Shown: positions 26,945 to 36,898, counted from the first letter of the stretch. The stretch is DNA of 64,000 nt from Buttiauxella gaviniae (GCF_040786275.1 NZ_JBFMVT010000002.1:3348001-3412000); one strand, 5' to 3'. Numbers and translations: made by a program. The notes: generated by a model not told the origin, from the sequence alone.

Positions 26945-28057
26945 ATGTTCGCCCAACGTAAAAAATTGTTGTCGGGTGTGGTAGCGGGTTTACTGATGGT
27001 CGTTTCTGCCACCACGTTTGCTGCTGAACAAAAGACGCTGCACGTATATAACTGGTCTGATTATATTGCTCCCGATACGCTAGAAAACTTCACCAAAGAA
27101 ACCGGTATTAAAGTGGTGTATGACGTCTTTGACTCCAACGAAGTGTTGGAAGGGAAGTTAATGGCGGGCAGTACCGGCTACGATCTCGTCGTGCCTTCTT
27201 CGCAATTCCTTGAGCGTCAGGCTCAGGCGGGTATTTTCCAGCCTCTGGATAAGAGCAAACTGCCAAACTATAAAAACCTCGATCCGGAAATGCTCAAACT
27301 GGTCGCGCATAACGACCATGACAATAAATACGGCATTCCCTACATGATGGTAACTACGGGTATTGGCTACAACGTCGATAAAGTCAAAGCGGCTCTGGGT
27401 AAAGATGCTCCGGTAAATAGCTGGGATCTTATTCTGAAACCAGAAAATCTCGAGAAACTGAAAAGCTGCGGTGTGTCATTCCTTGATGCGCCAAGCGAAG
27501 TCTATGCCAGCGTATTACATTATCTGGGCAAAGATCCTAACAGTACCGATCCTAAAGACTACACCGGTGCGGCCAACGATCTGCTGCTAAAACTGCGCCC
27601 GTCGATCCGCTATTTCCATTCCTCTCAGTATATTAACGACCTGGCGAACGGGGATATTTGCGTCGCGATTGGCTGGTCTGGCGATATTCTCCAGGCCGCG
27701 AACCGGGCCAAAGAAGCAAAAAATGGCGTGAATATTGCTTATACCATTCCTAAAGAGGGGGCGATGGTTTACTTCGATATGTTCGCTATGACCGCTGATG
27801 CGAAAAATAAAGACGAAGCGTATCAGTTCCTGAACTATCTGATGAGACCGGACGTGGTGGCCAATATCAGCAACCACGTTTACTACGCCAATGCGAATAC
27901 TGCCGCAACGCCGCTGCTGAATGAAGAGATACGCAATAATCCAGGGATTTACCCTCCTGCTGACGTGCGTGCCAAATTGTTCACCCAGGGTGTGCAATCG
28001 CCAAAAGTTGACCGTGTGATTACGCGCGCGTGGACTAAAGTTAAAACAGGCAAATAA
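26945..28057 (+). CDS. potF: PotF, periplasmic putrescine-binding protein
   Basis: 370 residues, same as E. coli. Signal peptide about 1-26 (ending TTFA). The mature protein starts [20 protein letters not shown], the hallmark of polyamine-binding proteins. Later ligand-site parts include [22 protein letters not shown] and AIGWSGDI. It delivers putrescine to PotGHI. GAAGGAAAG precedes the ATG at 26945; the frame is open further up but without support. Confidence 0.97.
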   Translation: MFAQRKKLLSGVVAGLLMVVSATTFAAEQKTLHVYNWSDYIAPDTLENFTKETGIKVVYDVFDSNEVLEGKLMAGSTGYDLVVPSSQFLERQAQAGIFQPLDKSKLPNYKNLDPEMLKLVAHNDHDNKYGIPYMMVTTGIGYNVDKVKAALGKDAPVNSWDLILKPENLEKLKSCGVSFLDAPSEVYASVLHYLGKDPNSTDPKDYTGAANDLLLKLRPSIRYFHSSQYINDLANGDICVAIGWSGDILQAANRAKEAKNGVNIAYTIPKEGAMVYFDMFAMTADAKNKDEAYQFLNYLMRPDVVANISNHVYYANANTAATPLLNEEIRNNPGIYPPADVRAKLFTQGVQSPKVDRVITRAWTKVKTGK

Positions 28058-28091
28058 GCAAACCTAAGAGTGACTTAACAAGGTTTGCAAC

Positions 28092-28152
28092 GGGGCAGTG
28101 CACCCCGATGGTGCACGCGCCCCAACACGGACAGAGGTTTTTAGCCTCTGTC
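28092..28152 (+). other. potF-potG intercistronic stem-loops
   Basis: Two hairpins lie in the 156-bp gap. The first is nested: GTGCACC (28098-28104) pairs with GGTGCAC (28110-28116) inside GGGGC (28092-28096) with GCCCC (28119-28123). The second pairs GACAGAGG (28130-28137) with CCTCTGTC (28145-28152) and is followed by only weak T. They probably protect the potF mRNA or partly stop transcription, lowering potGHI; this is inferred from position. Confidence 0.6.
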
Positions 28153-28213
28153 TCGTTATTGGTACGGCAACCGGGCCGTACATTTATAATGATTTTGCCG
28201 GAGAGCAACATAA

Positions 28214-29347
28214 TTGAACGATGCAACTCCTCGTCCGCAAGCGAAAACTCGCAAAGCGCTCACCCCGCTGCTTGAAGTTCGCAATCTCACCAAGTCCTTT
28301 GACGGACAACATGCCGTTGATGATGTCAATCTGACCATTTATAAAGGCGAAATTTTTGCGCTACTCGGGCCATCCGGCTGTGGTAAATCCACGCTGTTAC
28401 GTATGCTTGCCGGGTTTGAACAGCCCAGCGCCGGGCAAATTATGCTTGATGGCGTGGACTTATCACATGTGCCGCCTTACCAGCGCCCAATCAATATGAT
28501 GTTCCAGTCCTATGCGCTTTTCCCCCATATGACGGTGGAGCAGAACATTGCGTTTGGCCTCAAGCAGGATAAATTGCCGAAAAATGAAATAACGCAGCGC
28601 GTACAGGAAATGCTGACCCTGGTGCATATGCAGGAGTACGCCAAACGTAAACCGCATCAGCTTTCGGGTGGGCAGCGTCAGCGTGTTGCCCTGGCCCGAA
28701 GCCTGGCAAAACGGCCCAAATTATTGCTGCTCGATGAGCCGATGGGGGCGCTGGATAAAAAGCTGCGCGACCGTATGCAGCTTGAAGTGGTGGATATTCT
28801 TGAGCGCGTGGGTGCGACCTGCGTCATGGTAACGCACGATCAGGAAGAGGCGATGACCATGGCGGGGCGCATTGCCATTATGAATCGCGGCAAGTTTGAA
28901 CAAATCGGTGAGCCGGAAGAAGTTTATGAATACCCGACCACCCGTTACAGCGCAGAATTTATCGGGTCGGTAAATGTTTTCGAAGGCCTGCTGAAAGAGC
29001 GCCAGGACGACGGTCTGGTCATTGATAGCCCAGGGCTTGTGCACCCGCTCAAAGTGGATCCTGATATTTCAGTGGTTGACGGGGTGCCGGTGTATGTCGC
29101 CTTGCGCCCTGAAAAAGTGATGCTCTGCGACGAACCACCGGCTGACGGATATAACTTTGCAGTCGGGGAAGTCGTGCATATTGCCTATCTTGGCGATCTG
29201 TCGATTTACCACGTTCGCCTGAAAAGCGGGCAGATGATCAGCGCTCAGTTGCAAAATGAGCACCGTAATCGCCGAGGTATGCCGACATGGGGCGATGAAA
29301 TTCGCCTGTGTTGGGATGCAGAAAGTTGTGTGGTTCTGACGGTTTAA
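28214..29347 (+). CDS. potG: PotG, putrescine ABC transporter ATPase
   Basis: 377 residues. Walker A GPSGCGKST at 52-60, Q-loop MMFQSYALFPHMT, signature LSGGQRQR, Walker B LLLLDEPMGALD, switch VMVTHDQEEA. The C-terminal 130 residues form a TOBE regulatory domain (YVALRPEKVMLCDEPP). It drives putrescine uptake through PotH/PotI. The start codon is TTG, supported by MNDATPRPQAKTRKALTPLL aligning to E. coli PotG and by GGAG about 11 bases upstream; a rare start may limit its synthesis. Confidence 0.95.
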   Translation: MNDATPRPQAKTRKALTPLLEVRNLTKSFDGQHAVDDVNLTIYKGEIFALLGPSGCGKSTLLRMLAGFEQPSAGQIMLDGVDLSHVPPYQRPINMMFQSYALFPHMTVEQNIAFGLKQDKLPKNEITQRVQEMLTLVHMQEYAKRKPHQLSGGQRQRVALARSLAKRPKLLLLDEPMGALDKKLRDRMQLEVVDILERVGATCVMVTHDQEEAMTMAGRIAIMNRGKFEQIGEPEEVYEYPTTRYSAEFIGSVNVFEGLLKERQDDGLVIDSPGLVHPLKVDPDISVVDGVPVYVALRPEKVMLCDEPPADGYNFAVGEVVHIAYLGDLSIYHVRLKSGQMISAQLQNEHRNRRGMPTWGDEIRLCWDAESCVVLTV

Positions 29348-29356
29348 GGGGGCGAA

Positions 29357-30310
29357 ATGAGCACGATAACTGAACGCCCGGCTGAGCCACCGGCAAGCGG
29401 TTTTAAAATGTGGCTGGCGCGAATGCAAATGCGGCATGGTCGCAAACTGGTTATTGCGCTGCCTTATCTGTGGTTAGTGTTGCTGTTTATGCTGCCGTTC
29501 TTGATTGTCTTCAAGATAAGCTTTGCGGAAATGGCCCGTTCAATTCCGCCTTACACGGATTTGATTACCTGGGCGGATGACCAGATTTCGGTAGCGCTTA
29601 ATCTGGCGAACTACCTCCAGTTAACCGACGACCCGCTTTATGCCGAAGCCTATTTGCAGTCGCTACAAATGGCTGGGGTGTCGACTCTTTGCTGTTTGCT
29701 TCTGGGGTACCCGCTCGCCTGGGCGGTTGCGCACAGCAAATCTTCCACGCGTAATATCCTGCTGTTGCTGGTGATTTTACCGTCGTGGACATCGTTTTTG
29801 ATCCGCGTTTATGCGTGGATGGGCATTCTCAAAAATAACGGCGTACTCAATAACGTGCTGATGTGGTTGGGCGTTATCGATCAGCCGTTAGTCATCTTGC
29901 ATACCAATCTCGCGGTTTATATCGGCATTGTATATGCCTATCTGCCCTTTATGGTGTTACCGATTTATACCGCGCTCACCCGGCTCGATTATTCGCTGGT
30001 GGAAGCCTCATTAGATTTGGGGGCCCGTCCGCTGAAAACCTTCTTTAGCGTGATCGTGCCGCTCACGAAAGGCGGAATTATTGCCGGATCCATGCTGGTG
30101 TTTATTCCAGCGGTAGGCGAGTTTGTGATCCCTGAACTGCTCGGTGGGCCAGACAGCATTATGATCGGTCGCGTTTTGTGGCAGGAGTTCTTTAACAATC
30201 GCGATTGGCCGGTTGCGTCAGCGGTGGCGATCACCATGCTTATCTTGCTGATTGTGCCGATCATGTGGTTCCACAAATACCAGAACAAAGCGGCGGAGGA
30301 CCACTCATGA
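29357..30310 (+). CDS. potH: PotH, putrescine ABC transporter permease
   Basis: 317 residues, six membrane helices of the binding-protein-dependent permease family, with the ATPase-contact loop EASLDLGARPLKTFFSVIVPL near 215-235. A cytoplasmic N-terminal extension (about 35 residues) precedes helix one. It begins 9 bp after potG and its stop overlaps the potI ATG by 4 bases. Confidence 0.96.
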   Translation: MSTITERPAEPPASGFKMWLARMQMRHGRKLVIALPYLWLVLLFMLPFLIVFKISFAEMARSIPPYTDLITWADDQISVALNLANYLQLTDDPLYAEAYLQSLQMAGVSTLCCLLLGYPLAWAVAHSKSSTRNILLLLVILPSWTSFLIRVYAWMGILKNNGVLNNVLMWLGVIDQPLVILHTNLAVYIGIVYAYLPFMVLPIYTALTRLDYSLVEASLDLGARPLKTFFSVIVPLTKGGIIAGSMLVFIPAVGEFVIPELLGGPDSIMIGRVLWQEFFNNRDWPVASAVAITMLILLIVPIMWFHKYQNKAAEDHS

Positions 30311-31152
30311 ACAATTTACCGGTAGTGCGTTCGCCGTGGCGCATCCTGATTTTGGTGATAGGTTTTACCTTCCTCTACGCGCCCATGCTAATGCTGGTGG
30401 TGTACTCATTTAACAGCTCAAAACTGGTGACGGTCTGGGCGGGCTGGTCAACGCGCTGGTATAGCGAATTATTCCAGGACTCCGCGATGATGAGCGCCGT
30501 GGGGCTCAGTTTAACCATTGCGGCAGCAGCGGCCACGGCAGCGGTGATTCTCGGGACTATTGCCGCCGTGGTGATGGTGCGTTTCGGTAAGTTCCGTGGT
30601 TCAACGGGATTTGCCTTTATGCTTACCGCGCCCTTGGTTATGCCGGATGTCATCACCGGCCTTTCGTTGCTGTTACTTTTTGTGGCGCTAGGGCACGCCA
30701 TCGGCTGGCCAAGCGACCGCGGTATGCTGACCATCTGGCTTGCGCACGTGACTTTCTGTACCGCGTATGTTTCGGTAGTAATAAGTGCCCGCCTGCGAGA
30801 GCTGGACCATTCAATCGAAGAGGCAGCAATGGATTTGGGGGCAACGCCGCTGAAGGTTTTCTTTGTGATAACCGTTCCGATGATTGCGCCGGCCATTATC
30901 TCCGGCTGGCTGCTGGCCTTTACCTTATCTCTTGATGATCTGGTGATTGCGAGTTTTGTCTCAGGCCCAGGGGCGACAACCTTGCCGATGCTGGTTTTCT
31001 CAAACGTAAGAATGGGTGTGAATCCGGAGATAAACGCGCTGGCGTCGATCATTTTAGGCGTCGTCGGGGTTATTGGTTTGATAGCCTGGTGGTTTATGGC
31101 ACGCGCAGAAAAGCAACGTTTGCGTGACATCCAGCGTGCAAGGCGTAGCTGA
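30307..31152 (+). CDS. potI: PotI, putrescine ABC transporter permease
   Basis: 281 residues, E. coli length, six helices, contact loop EAAMDLGATPLKVFFVITVPM. It pairs with PotH to form the putrescine channel. The ATG at 30307 lies within the potH stop (ATGA overlap); the longer open frame upstream is the potH shadow. A GCCGCG/CGCGGC hairpin (31179-31195) after its stop may be a weak end of the transcript. Confidence 0.96.
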   Translation: MNNLPVVRSPWRILILVIGFTFLYAPMLMLVVYSFNSSKLVTVWAGWSTRWYSELFQDSAMMSAVGLSLTIAAAAATAAVILGTIAAVVMVRFGKFRGSTGFAFMLTAPLVMPDVITGLSLLLLFVALGHAIGWPSDRGMLTIWLAHVTFCTAYVSVVISARLRELDHSIEEAAMDLGATPLKVFFVITVPMIAPAIISGWLLAFTLSLDDLVIASFVSGPGATTLPMLVFSNVRMGVNPEINALASIILGVVGVIGLIAWWFMARAEKQRLRDIQRARRS

Positions 31153-31205
31153 GTGGCCTAAAATCTGCAATCATAAGTGCCGCGCCAGACGCGGCGCTGT
31201 ATCGT

Positions 31206-31695
31206 ATGGAACACGAGGTTTGCGGAAATTTTCAGGAAACGAAGTCAAACACAAGCCAAGCTAAATGCCCCTACCGTCGTGCTGGTGGCGGCTATCGCTA
31301 TTCTTACTACGCGAATGCTCGATCTCATATTGCTTTTCAATATGCTCGGGCTGCGTGGCGTTTTGGATTTTGTTCACCGCAGTGTGCAAACCTGGAACCT
31401 GACGCTGATATTCCTTGGCAGCCTGATTATGCTGTGTATTGAATTGCGTTGTGCCTTTGTCATCATGAAAGGGCGTAACTGGGGGCGATGGGTGTTTCTT
31501 GCCACGCAAGTTATCGCCGTGACCTATTTGTGGGCGGCGTCGCTCGGCTGGGGTTATCCGGAGCTTTTCAGTATTCCCGGCGAGTCAAAACGTGAGATTT
31601 TCCGTTCATTGATGACACAAAAATTGCCCGATCTCCTGGTACTGTTTCTGCTGTTTATCCCTTCGCGGAGTCGGCTTTTTTTCAAACTTCAATGA
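31206..31695 (+). pseudogene. ybjO: YbjO, inner-membrane protein with an apparent 5' frameshift
   Basis: The body from about 31255 onward, in the frame that ends at 31695, matches E. coli YbjO (KLNAPTVVLVAAIAIL..., WAASLGWGYPELFSIPGESKREIF), a small protein with about four membrane helices. The expected start ATG at 31206 (MEHEVCGNFQETK, like E. coli MEDETLGFFKKT) is in a different frame. Switching needs one extra or two missing bases before about 31265. The body frame has only a GTG at 31177, inside a GC hairpin without ribosome site, or an internal ATG near 31317 that would lose the first helix. Function unknown; it could still be expressed. A sequencing error is possible. Confidence 0.6.
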
Positions 31696-31740
31696 CCAGG
31701 TAGTGCTACAATCTGTGCCCCCGGTTTTCAGGATTAAATT

Positions 31741-32868
31741 ATGCATTGCGCGCTTTATCAGGCTAATCGCTGCCGTTCTTGTCAGTGGATTGAACAGCCG
31801 ATTTCCGATCAGCTCACCGCTAAAATGAACGAACTTCAGCAATTGCTGAAGGGGATTGCGGTGCAGGACTGGCGCGTGCCAATCAGTGGTCCTGAACAGG
31901 CATTTCGTAACAAAGCAAAAATGGTTGTCAGCGGCAGCGTAGAAAAACCGCTGCTGGGGATGCTACATCGCGACGGCAGCCCTGAAGATTTAACCGAATG
32001 CCCGCTTTATCCTGCCTCATTTCAGGCGGTGTTTGCTGCACTAAAACCCTTTATCGCCCGCGCTGGTTTGACGCCTTATAACGTGGCGCGCAAACGTGGC
32101 GAGCTCAAATATCTGTTATTAACCCAAAGCCAGTTGGACGGCGGGCTGATGCTCCGTTTCGTTCTGCGTTCTGAAAGCAAACTCGAACAGTTACGCGCAG
32201 CGCTTCCCTGGTTGCAGCAACAACTTCCGCAGCTCAAAGTGATCTCCGCCAACATCCAGCCGGTGCACATGGCGATTATGGAAGGCGAGCAGGAAATTCT
32301 GTTTACCGAGCAGAAAGCGCTGGAAGAAGAATTTAACGGCGTGCCGTTATATATCCGCCCGCAAAGTTTCTTCCAGACCAACCCGACGGTTGCCGCTTCC
32401 CTGTATGCCACCGCGCGCGAATGGGTGCGTGAAATTCCGGTCAAACATATGTGGGATTTATTCTGCGGTGTTGGTGGCTTCGGGCTGCATTGCGCAACGC
32501 CTGAAATGAAACTGACCGGCATTGAAATTGCCCCGGAAGCCATCGCCTGTGCCCGCCAGTCTGCAGAAAAACTTGGGCTGACCGATATTCATTTCCAGGC
32601 GTTAGATTCGACAAAATTTGCCACCGAGCAACAAGATACTCCTGACCTGGTATTAGTGAACCCGCCGCGGCGCGGTATTGGCCAGGCGCTGTGTTATTTT
32701 CTGAATAACATGGCTCCGCAATACATTATCTATTCAAGCTGTAACGCGCAGACAATGGCGCGAGATATTTCCTCGCTCTCCGGGTACCGCGTTGAACGAG
32801 TCCAGCTTTTTGATATGTTCCTGCACACGGCGCATTACGAGGTGCTGGCGTTGTTGGTGCGGGAGTAG
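31741..32868 (+). CDS. rlmC: RlmC, 23S rRNA (uracil-747-C5) methyltransferase
   Basis: 375 residues, E. coli length (RumB/YbjF). Iron-sulfur cysteines C3, C11, C14 ([16 protein letters not shown]) and the Cys in [12 protein letters not shown] motif [14 protein letters not shown], then [11 protein letters not shown], and the nucleophilic Cys in YSSCNAQTM. It makes m5U747 in 23S rRNA. Start ATG 12 bases after CAGGA. It stands alone between ybjO and the convergent art genes. Confidence 0.96.
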   Translation: MHCALYQANRCRSCQWIEQPISDQLTAKMNELQQLLKGIAVQDWRVPISGPEQAFRNKAKMVVSGSVEKPLLGMLHRDGSPEDLTECPLYPASFQAVFAALKPFIARAGLTPYNVARKRGELKYLLLTQSQLDGGLMLRFVLRSESKLEQLRAALPWLQQQLPQLKVISANIQPVHMAIMEGEQEILFTEQKALEEEFNGVPLYIRPQSFFQTNPTVAASLYATAREWVREIPVKHMWDLFCGVGGFGLHCATPEMKLTGIEIAPEAIACARQSAEKLGLTDIHFQALDSTKFATEQQDTPDLVLVNPPRRGIGQALCYFLNNMAPQYIIYSSCNAQTMARDISSLSGYRVERVQLFDMFLHTAHYEVLALLVRE

Positions 32869-32877
32869 TTTTCCCCT

Positions 32878-32912
32878 CATCCTAAACCTCTCCCGTGGGA
32901 GAGGAGCGGAGT
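32878..32912. repeat. Palindromic intergenic element
   Basis: CCTCTCCC (32887-32894) and GGGAGAGG (32897-32904) form a perfect stem with a 2-base loop, flanked by cctcatcctaaa. This is the common CCTCTCCC...GGGAGAGG type of enterobacterial intergenic repeat. Lying between convergent rlmC and artJ, it may act as a weak terminator, although it lacks a T-run. Confidence 0.5.
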
Positions 32913-32923
32913 GAAGGCAAGAA

Positions 32924-33655
32924 TTACTGCGGGAACCACTGCGCGCTTATTTTCTGATAAGTCCCGTCAGCTTTAATCGCCGCCAGCGCGGTATTCAACT
33001 TGGTAAGCAGCGCCTGATTATCCGGGCGAACGGCAATTCCAAGACCCGTTCCGAAGTATTCAGCATCCGTAACGTGCTCGCCTACCGTGCCCAACTGCGG
33101 ATTGGTTTTCAGCCACTCATTTACCACCGCCGTGTCACCAAATACCCCGTCAATACGGCCATTTTTCAGGTCGATAATCGCATTCTGATAGCTATCGTAG
33201 GAGACGGTTTTAATTTCCGGATGTTTATCCTGAAGATATTTCTGGTGCGTGGTGCCGTTTTCCATTCCGATACGTTTACCTTTTAAATCTTCCAGAGATT
33301 TAAATGCACCTTTTTTGGCGATGACTACAGCCGAGTTCGCGTAGTACGGCGTGGTGAAAGAAACTTGTTTGCTACGTTCCGGTGTAATGTCCATGCCAGA
33401 AATAACGGCGTCGTATTTGCGGAATTTAAGCGACGGGATCAGGCTGTCAAAAGCGTGGTTAGTGAATGTGCATTCAGCCTGCATTTGTTTGCATAAAGCT
33501 TTAGCAAGATCGATATCAAAACCGACGATCTGATTACTGGCATCAAGAGATTCAAATGGCGGATAAGTGGCCGAGGAACCAAAGCTAATTTTGTCGGCTG
33601 CAGCGGCGTTGAATGCGGCTGTAGCGAGCATAGCGGCCAAAATAAACTTCTTCAT
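32924..33655 (-). CDS. artJ: ArtJ, periplasmic arginine-binding protein
   Basis: 243 residues, E. coli length. Signal peptide 1-19 (ending AAA), mature start DKISFGSSATYPPFESLDA. The binding-fold motifs are VGFDIDLAKALCKQMQAECTF, DAVISGMDITPERSKQVSF and GTTHQKYLQ. It binds arginine with high affinity for the ArtQM channel. It is transcribed separately from artPIQM, as in E. coli, with ARG-box-like sequences upstream. About 60% like ArtI, a clear duplication. Confidence 0.96.
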   Translation of the reverse strand: MKKFILAAMLATAAFNAAAADKISFGSSATYPPFESLDASNQIVGFDIDLAKALCKQMQAECTFTNHAFDSLIPSLKFRKYDAVISGMDITPERSKQVSFTTPYYANSAVVIAKKGAFKSLEDLKGKRIGMENGTTHQKYLQDKHPEIKTVSYDSYQNAIIDLKNGRIDGVFGDTAVVNEWLKTNPQLGTVGEHVTDAEYFGTGLGIAVRPDNQALLTKLNTALAAIKADGTYQKISAQWFPQ

Positions 33656-33724
33656 GTGTGTTGCTCCCGTCTGTCGTGTTTTATTGTATTCACCGTTTCC
33701 CGGCGTCAAAAAATCATGCCAGTA

Positions 33725-33763
33725 AATGAATTTATATGCAAATAAAACGTATAATTATATTTT
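33725..33763 (-). promoter_or_regulatory. Candidate ArgR boxes of artJ
   Basis: AATGAATTTATATGCAAA (33725-33742) and, three bases on, AACGTATAATTATATTTT (33746-33763) resemble two 18-bp ARG boxes with the usual 3-bp gap. The first keeps TGAAT and a near ATTCA arm; the second is weak. They lie 70-108 bp before the artJ ATG. E. coli artJ is strongly ArgR-repressed. Confidence 0.5.
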
Positions 33764-33770
33764 TAGGGGC

Positions 33771-33797
33771 GTAAAAAAGGCGGGAAATCCCCGCCTT
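33771..33797 (-). terminator. Terminator of the artPIQM operon
   Basis: Stem AAGGCGGG (33777-33784) with CCCGCCTT (33790-33797), followed on the minus strand by TTTTTTAC. It lies 22 bp after the artM stop and just upstream of the artJ control region. Confidence 0.88.
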
Positions 33798-33818
33798 GTT
33801 CAACTGATTTACTATGGC

Positions 33819-34487
33819 TTAATTGCGACGTTCAAATGCCAGGGCGCGTCGTTCGATGACACGCATTAACAGCGTGAGTAATCCATTTACCACCAGATAA
33901 ACCAGGCCTGCTGCCCCGAATACCATCACATCGTAAGTGCGACCGTACAGCAATTGCCCGTGGCCCATCACTTCCATCAGCGTAATGGTGTAGGCAAGCG
34001 AAGTACTTTTAAACACCAGCACCACTTCGTTCGAATAAGACGAGAGCGCGCGCTTAAATGCATAAGGAAGCAAAATAGCGAGCGTGTCTTTCTTGCTCAT
34101 TCCTAATGCGCCGCATGACTGCCACTGGCCATCAGGAATGGCGCGAATCGCACCGTAAAACAGTTGCGTGGTGTAGGCGGCGCTGTTGAGCGACAACGCA
34201 ATTAGCGCACATAGCCACGGTTCTGAAAGCAGATGCCACAGCACGGGATAGTTCTGAATCGAGGGGAACTGACCTGGGCCGTAGTAAATCAGGAAGATTT
34301 GCACCAGCAAAGGCGTACCGGTAAAGAGCGTAATGTAGGCGCGTACAATGTGAACCAGTATCGGTGTTTTCAACGTTAAAACGATGGTGAAAATCAGCGA
34401 TAAAATCAGCGCAACCACAATGGAGGCTGCGGTGAGCGTCAGGCTGGTATGCAGGCCTTTCAACAGCTCCGGTAAATATTCGAGCAT
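33819..34487 (-). CDS. artM: ArtM, arginine ABC transporter permease
   Basis: 222 residues, the E. coli length, of the polar amino acid permease family. The ATPase-contact loop is QSCGALGMSKKDTLAILLPYAFKRALSS near 125-155. With ArtQ it forms the inner-membrane channel for arginine. The start overlaps the artQ stop by one base. Confidence 0.96.
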   Translation of the reverse strand: MLEYLPELLKGLHTSLTLTAASIVVALILSLIFTIVLTLKTPILVHIVRAYITLFTGTPLLVQIFLIYYGPGQFPSIQNYPVLWHLLSEPWLCALIALSLNSAAYTTQLFYGAIRAIPDGQWQSCGALGMSKKDTLAILLPYAFKRALSSYSNEVVLVFKSTSLAYTITLMEVMGHGQLLYGRTYDVMVFGAAGLVYLVVNGLLTLLMRVIERRALAFERRN

Positions 34488-35203
34488 CAGCCGGGTCTCC
34501 GTTCAAAACGTGTCGCTCGTTGGTCAATGCGTTTAAGAATGTATTGACTGACGAGGGTAATCACGAGGTAGATCGCGGCAGCAACCACATACCAGGTAAA
34601 CGGTTCCTGAGTACGAGTGGCGATACTCTTGGTTTGCAACATCAAATCGTTGACGCTAATCAGCGAAACCAGAGCGGTGTCTTTTAACAACACCAGCCAC
34701 TGGTTGCCCAAACCCGGCAGCGCGTGACGCCACATTTGCGGCATCACCAGGCGGAAGAAAATGGCTGCTTTTGACAGACCCAACGCCTGGCCAGATTCCC
34801 ATTGCCCAACGGGCACGGCTTTAAGTGCGCCACGCAATGTTTGCGAAGCATACGCCGAGTAGAGCAGGGAAAGAGCGATTACACCGCACAGGAACGGGCT
34901 GACATCGAAATTCTCAATTTGGATTTGGATGGGGAGCTGCGCAAAACCGAGGTTAAGGACAAACCCATCTGACAAAATCAGCAGTAACTGCGAGGCGCCG
35001 AAATAGATAAACAGCACCACCAGAATTTCAGGCAGGCCGCGCAGCACCGTGACCAACGCTGAACCCAGCCAGGCTATCGGCCGCCATTTCGCGGACTCCC
35101 ATACGGCAAAAATCATCGCCAAAGCAAGGCCGATGACCAGCGCACAAACGGCGAGGCCGACGGTCATCCCGGCGGCGCTCGCTAAAGGAAACATTTCGTT
35201 CAT
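34487..35203 (-). CDS. artQ: ArtQ, arginine ABC transporter permease
   Basis: 238 residues. About five membrane helices and the permease loop [29 protein letters not shown]. Pairs with ArtM. The ATG is 5 bases after artI, so it is the third gene of artPIQM. Confidence 0.96.
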   Translation of the reverse strand: MNEMFPLASAAGMTVGLAVCALVIGLALAMIFAVWESAKWRPIAWLGSALVTVLRGLPEILVVLFIYFGASQLLLILSDGFVLNLGFAQLPIQIQIENFDVSPFLCGVIALSLLYSAYASQTLRGALKAVPVGQWESGQALGLSKAAIFFRLVMPQMWRHALPGLGNQWLVLLKDTALVSLISVNDLMLQTKSIATRTQEPFTWYVVAAAIYLVITLVSQYILKRIDQRATRFERRPG

Positions 35204-35208
35204 TCAGA

Positions 35209-35940
35209 TTACTTCTGGAACCATTTTTCGTAGATGGTTTTGTAGGTACCATCTTGTTTTACTTTTTCCAGGGCAGTGTTGAACTTCGCTTGCAGGTCAG
35301 TATTACCCTGACGTACCGCGATGCCCAGACCTGTACCAAAGTAGTCTTTATCCGTCACTTTATCGCCAATGGCTGCAAGTTTAGGATCGGCTTTCAGCCA
35401 CTCGGTAACCACCGCAGTATCACCAAATACCGCGTCAATACGGCCGCTTTCCATATCCAGCTTGGCGTTCATATAGCTGTCGTAAGGAACGGTGGTGATT
35501 TCCGGATGTTTATCCATGATGAATTTCTGGTGCGTGGAGCCGTTCTGCATACCCACTTTTTTGCCTTTCAGGGCGCTGATATCAGCAATTTTGCCTTTCT
35601 GACCGACAAACAGCGCTGAGTTTTCATAGTAAGGGGTGCTGAACAACACCTGCTTTTCACGCTCAGGGGTGATGTCCATACCGGAAATTACCGCGTCGAT
35701 ACGACGGAATTTCAGGCTTGGGATCAGGCTATCGAAAGCCTGGTTGGTGAAGGTACAGTTGGCATCGATCTCTTTACACAGGGCGTTAGCCAAATCGACA
35801 TCAAAACCGACAATCTTGTTGCTGGCGTCCATAGACTCAAATGGAGGGTAAGAGGCCTCCATAGCAAAACGAATATTTTGTGCAGCCGTCGCGGAAAGGC
35901 TCAGGCTGGCTAATAAGGTGGCAAGCAGAACTTTTTTCAT
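35209..35940 (-). CDS. artI: ArtI, periplasmic arginine-system binding protein
   Basis: 243 residues, with signal peptide about 1-19 (ending TAA) and mature start AQNIRFAMEASYPPFESMDASN. Paralogue of ArtJ. In E. coli ArtI's ligand is less certain than ArtJ's, although it belongs to the arginine system. Start ATG at 35940 was chosen by homology; the open frame continues upstream into artP and is spurious there. Confidence 0.95.
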   Translation of the reverse strand: MKKVLLATLLASLSLSATAAQNIRFAMEASYPPFESMDASNKIVGFDVDLANALCKEIDANCTFTNQAFDSLIPSLKFRRIDAVISGMDITPEREKQVLFSTPYYENSALFVGQKGKIADISALKGKKVGMQNGSTHQKFIMDKHPEITTVPYDSYMNAKLDMESGRIDAVFGDTAVVTEWLKADPKLAAIGDKVTDKDYFGTGLGIAVRQGNTDLQAKFNTALEKVKQDGTYKTIYEKWFQK

Positions 35941-35959
35941 GATTATTTTCCCGGATACA

Positions 35960-36688
35960 TCAGTGTGACAGATAGAATTTAAACGCTTCGGTCTGTGGTT
36001 TTGCGAAGCAACTCGCATCACCTTGTTCGACTATGTGGCCATTTTCCATATACACCACGCGGCTTGCGGTTTTACGCGCGACTTCCACTTCGTGGGTAAC
36101 GATGACCTGAGTGATGTTGGTTTGCGCCAACTCACGAATAATACTGACGATTTGCGCGGTGATTTCCGGATCCAGTGCGGCGGTCGGCTCATCAAACAGC
36201 AGGATCTGAGGTTCCATCATTAAGGCGCGTGCAATCGCGACGCGCTGCTGCTGACCACCGGAAAGGTGAAGCGGGTAGCGGTCCATATAAGGCTTGAGGC
36301 GTAAACGCTCAAGCAGCTTGTCGGCACGCAGGCGAGCTTCATCTTTGCTGATTCCGAGGACGCGGCAAGGCGCTTCCATTAGGTTTTGCAGCACAGTGAG
36401 ATGAGGCCAAAGATTATATTGCTGGAAGACCATGCCTACGTTGCGACGTAATTCACGGATGGCTTTGTCGCCAGGCGCTTTCGCAAAGTCGAAATGGTTG
36501 TCTGCAATGGTGAGTTGCCCGGAGCGCGGCATCTCAAGCAGATTGAGTACGCGCAGAAGCGAGCTTTTGCCTGCGCCACTTGGGCCCAGTAACACCAGCG
36601 TTTCGCCCTGGGGGCAACTAAGGGTGATATCGAACAGCGCCTGATGCGCGCCGTAAAAACAATTAATGCCGTTTAGTTGAATACTCAT
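35960..36688 (-). CDS. artP: ArtP, arginine ABC transporter ATPase
   Basis: 242 residues. Walker [23 protein letters not shown], signature LSGGQQQR, Walker [13 protein letters not shown], switch VIVTHEVE. First gene of artPIQM. The start at 36688 ([18 protein letters not shown]) matches E. coli; another ATG two codons upstream is possible, and neither has a clear ribosome site. Confidence 0.96.
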   Translation of the reverse strand: MSIQLNGINCFYGAHQALFDITLSCPQGETLVLLGPSGAGKSSLLRVLNLLEMPRSGQLTIADNHFDFAKAPGDKAIRELRRNVGMVFQQYNLWPHLTVLQNLMEAPCRVLGISKDEARLRADKLLERLRLKPYMDRYPLHLSGGQQQRVAIARALMMEPQILLFDEPTAALDPEITAQIVSIIRELAQTNITQVIVTHEVEVARKTASRVVYMENGHIVEQGDASCFAKPQTEAFKFYLSH

Positions 36689-36898
36689 GCGCATAAGTTG
36701 AATAGCAATTGAAGCCGCAAAGGGTACCTTTAACAGAATAGTTATGCAATCTTTGTGCGTTAAAACCTAAAAATAACTATTCCAACACCTTAAAGGTAGC
36801 ACAATATAGCGGGGCGGGAGGGAGGTAAGAATAAATGTCGGAGTTAAGTAGAAATTCCAGACTATTTACAAGGGTTACCTTCCCTCACACAAGGATAA

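Noticed and set aside
30375-31130. 251-codon minus-strand open frame opposite potI
   Set aside because: Shadow of potI, whose start, length and permease motifs are certain; Ser/Thr/Ile-rich without family features.
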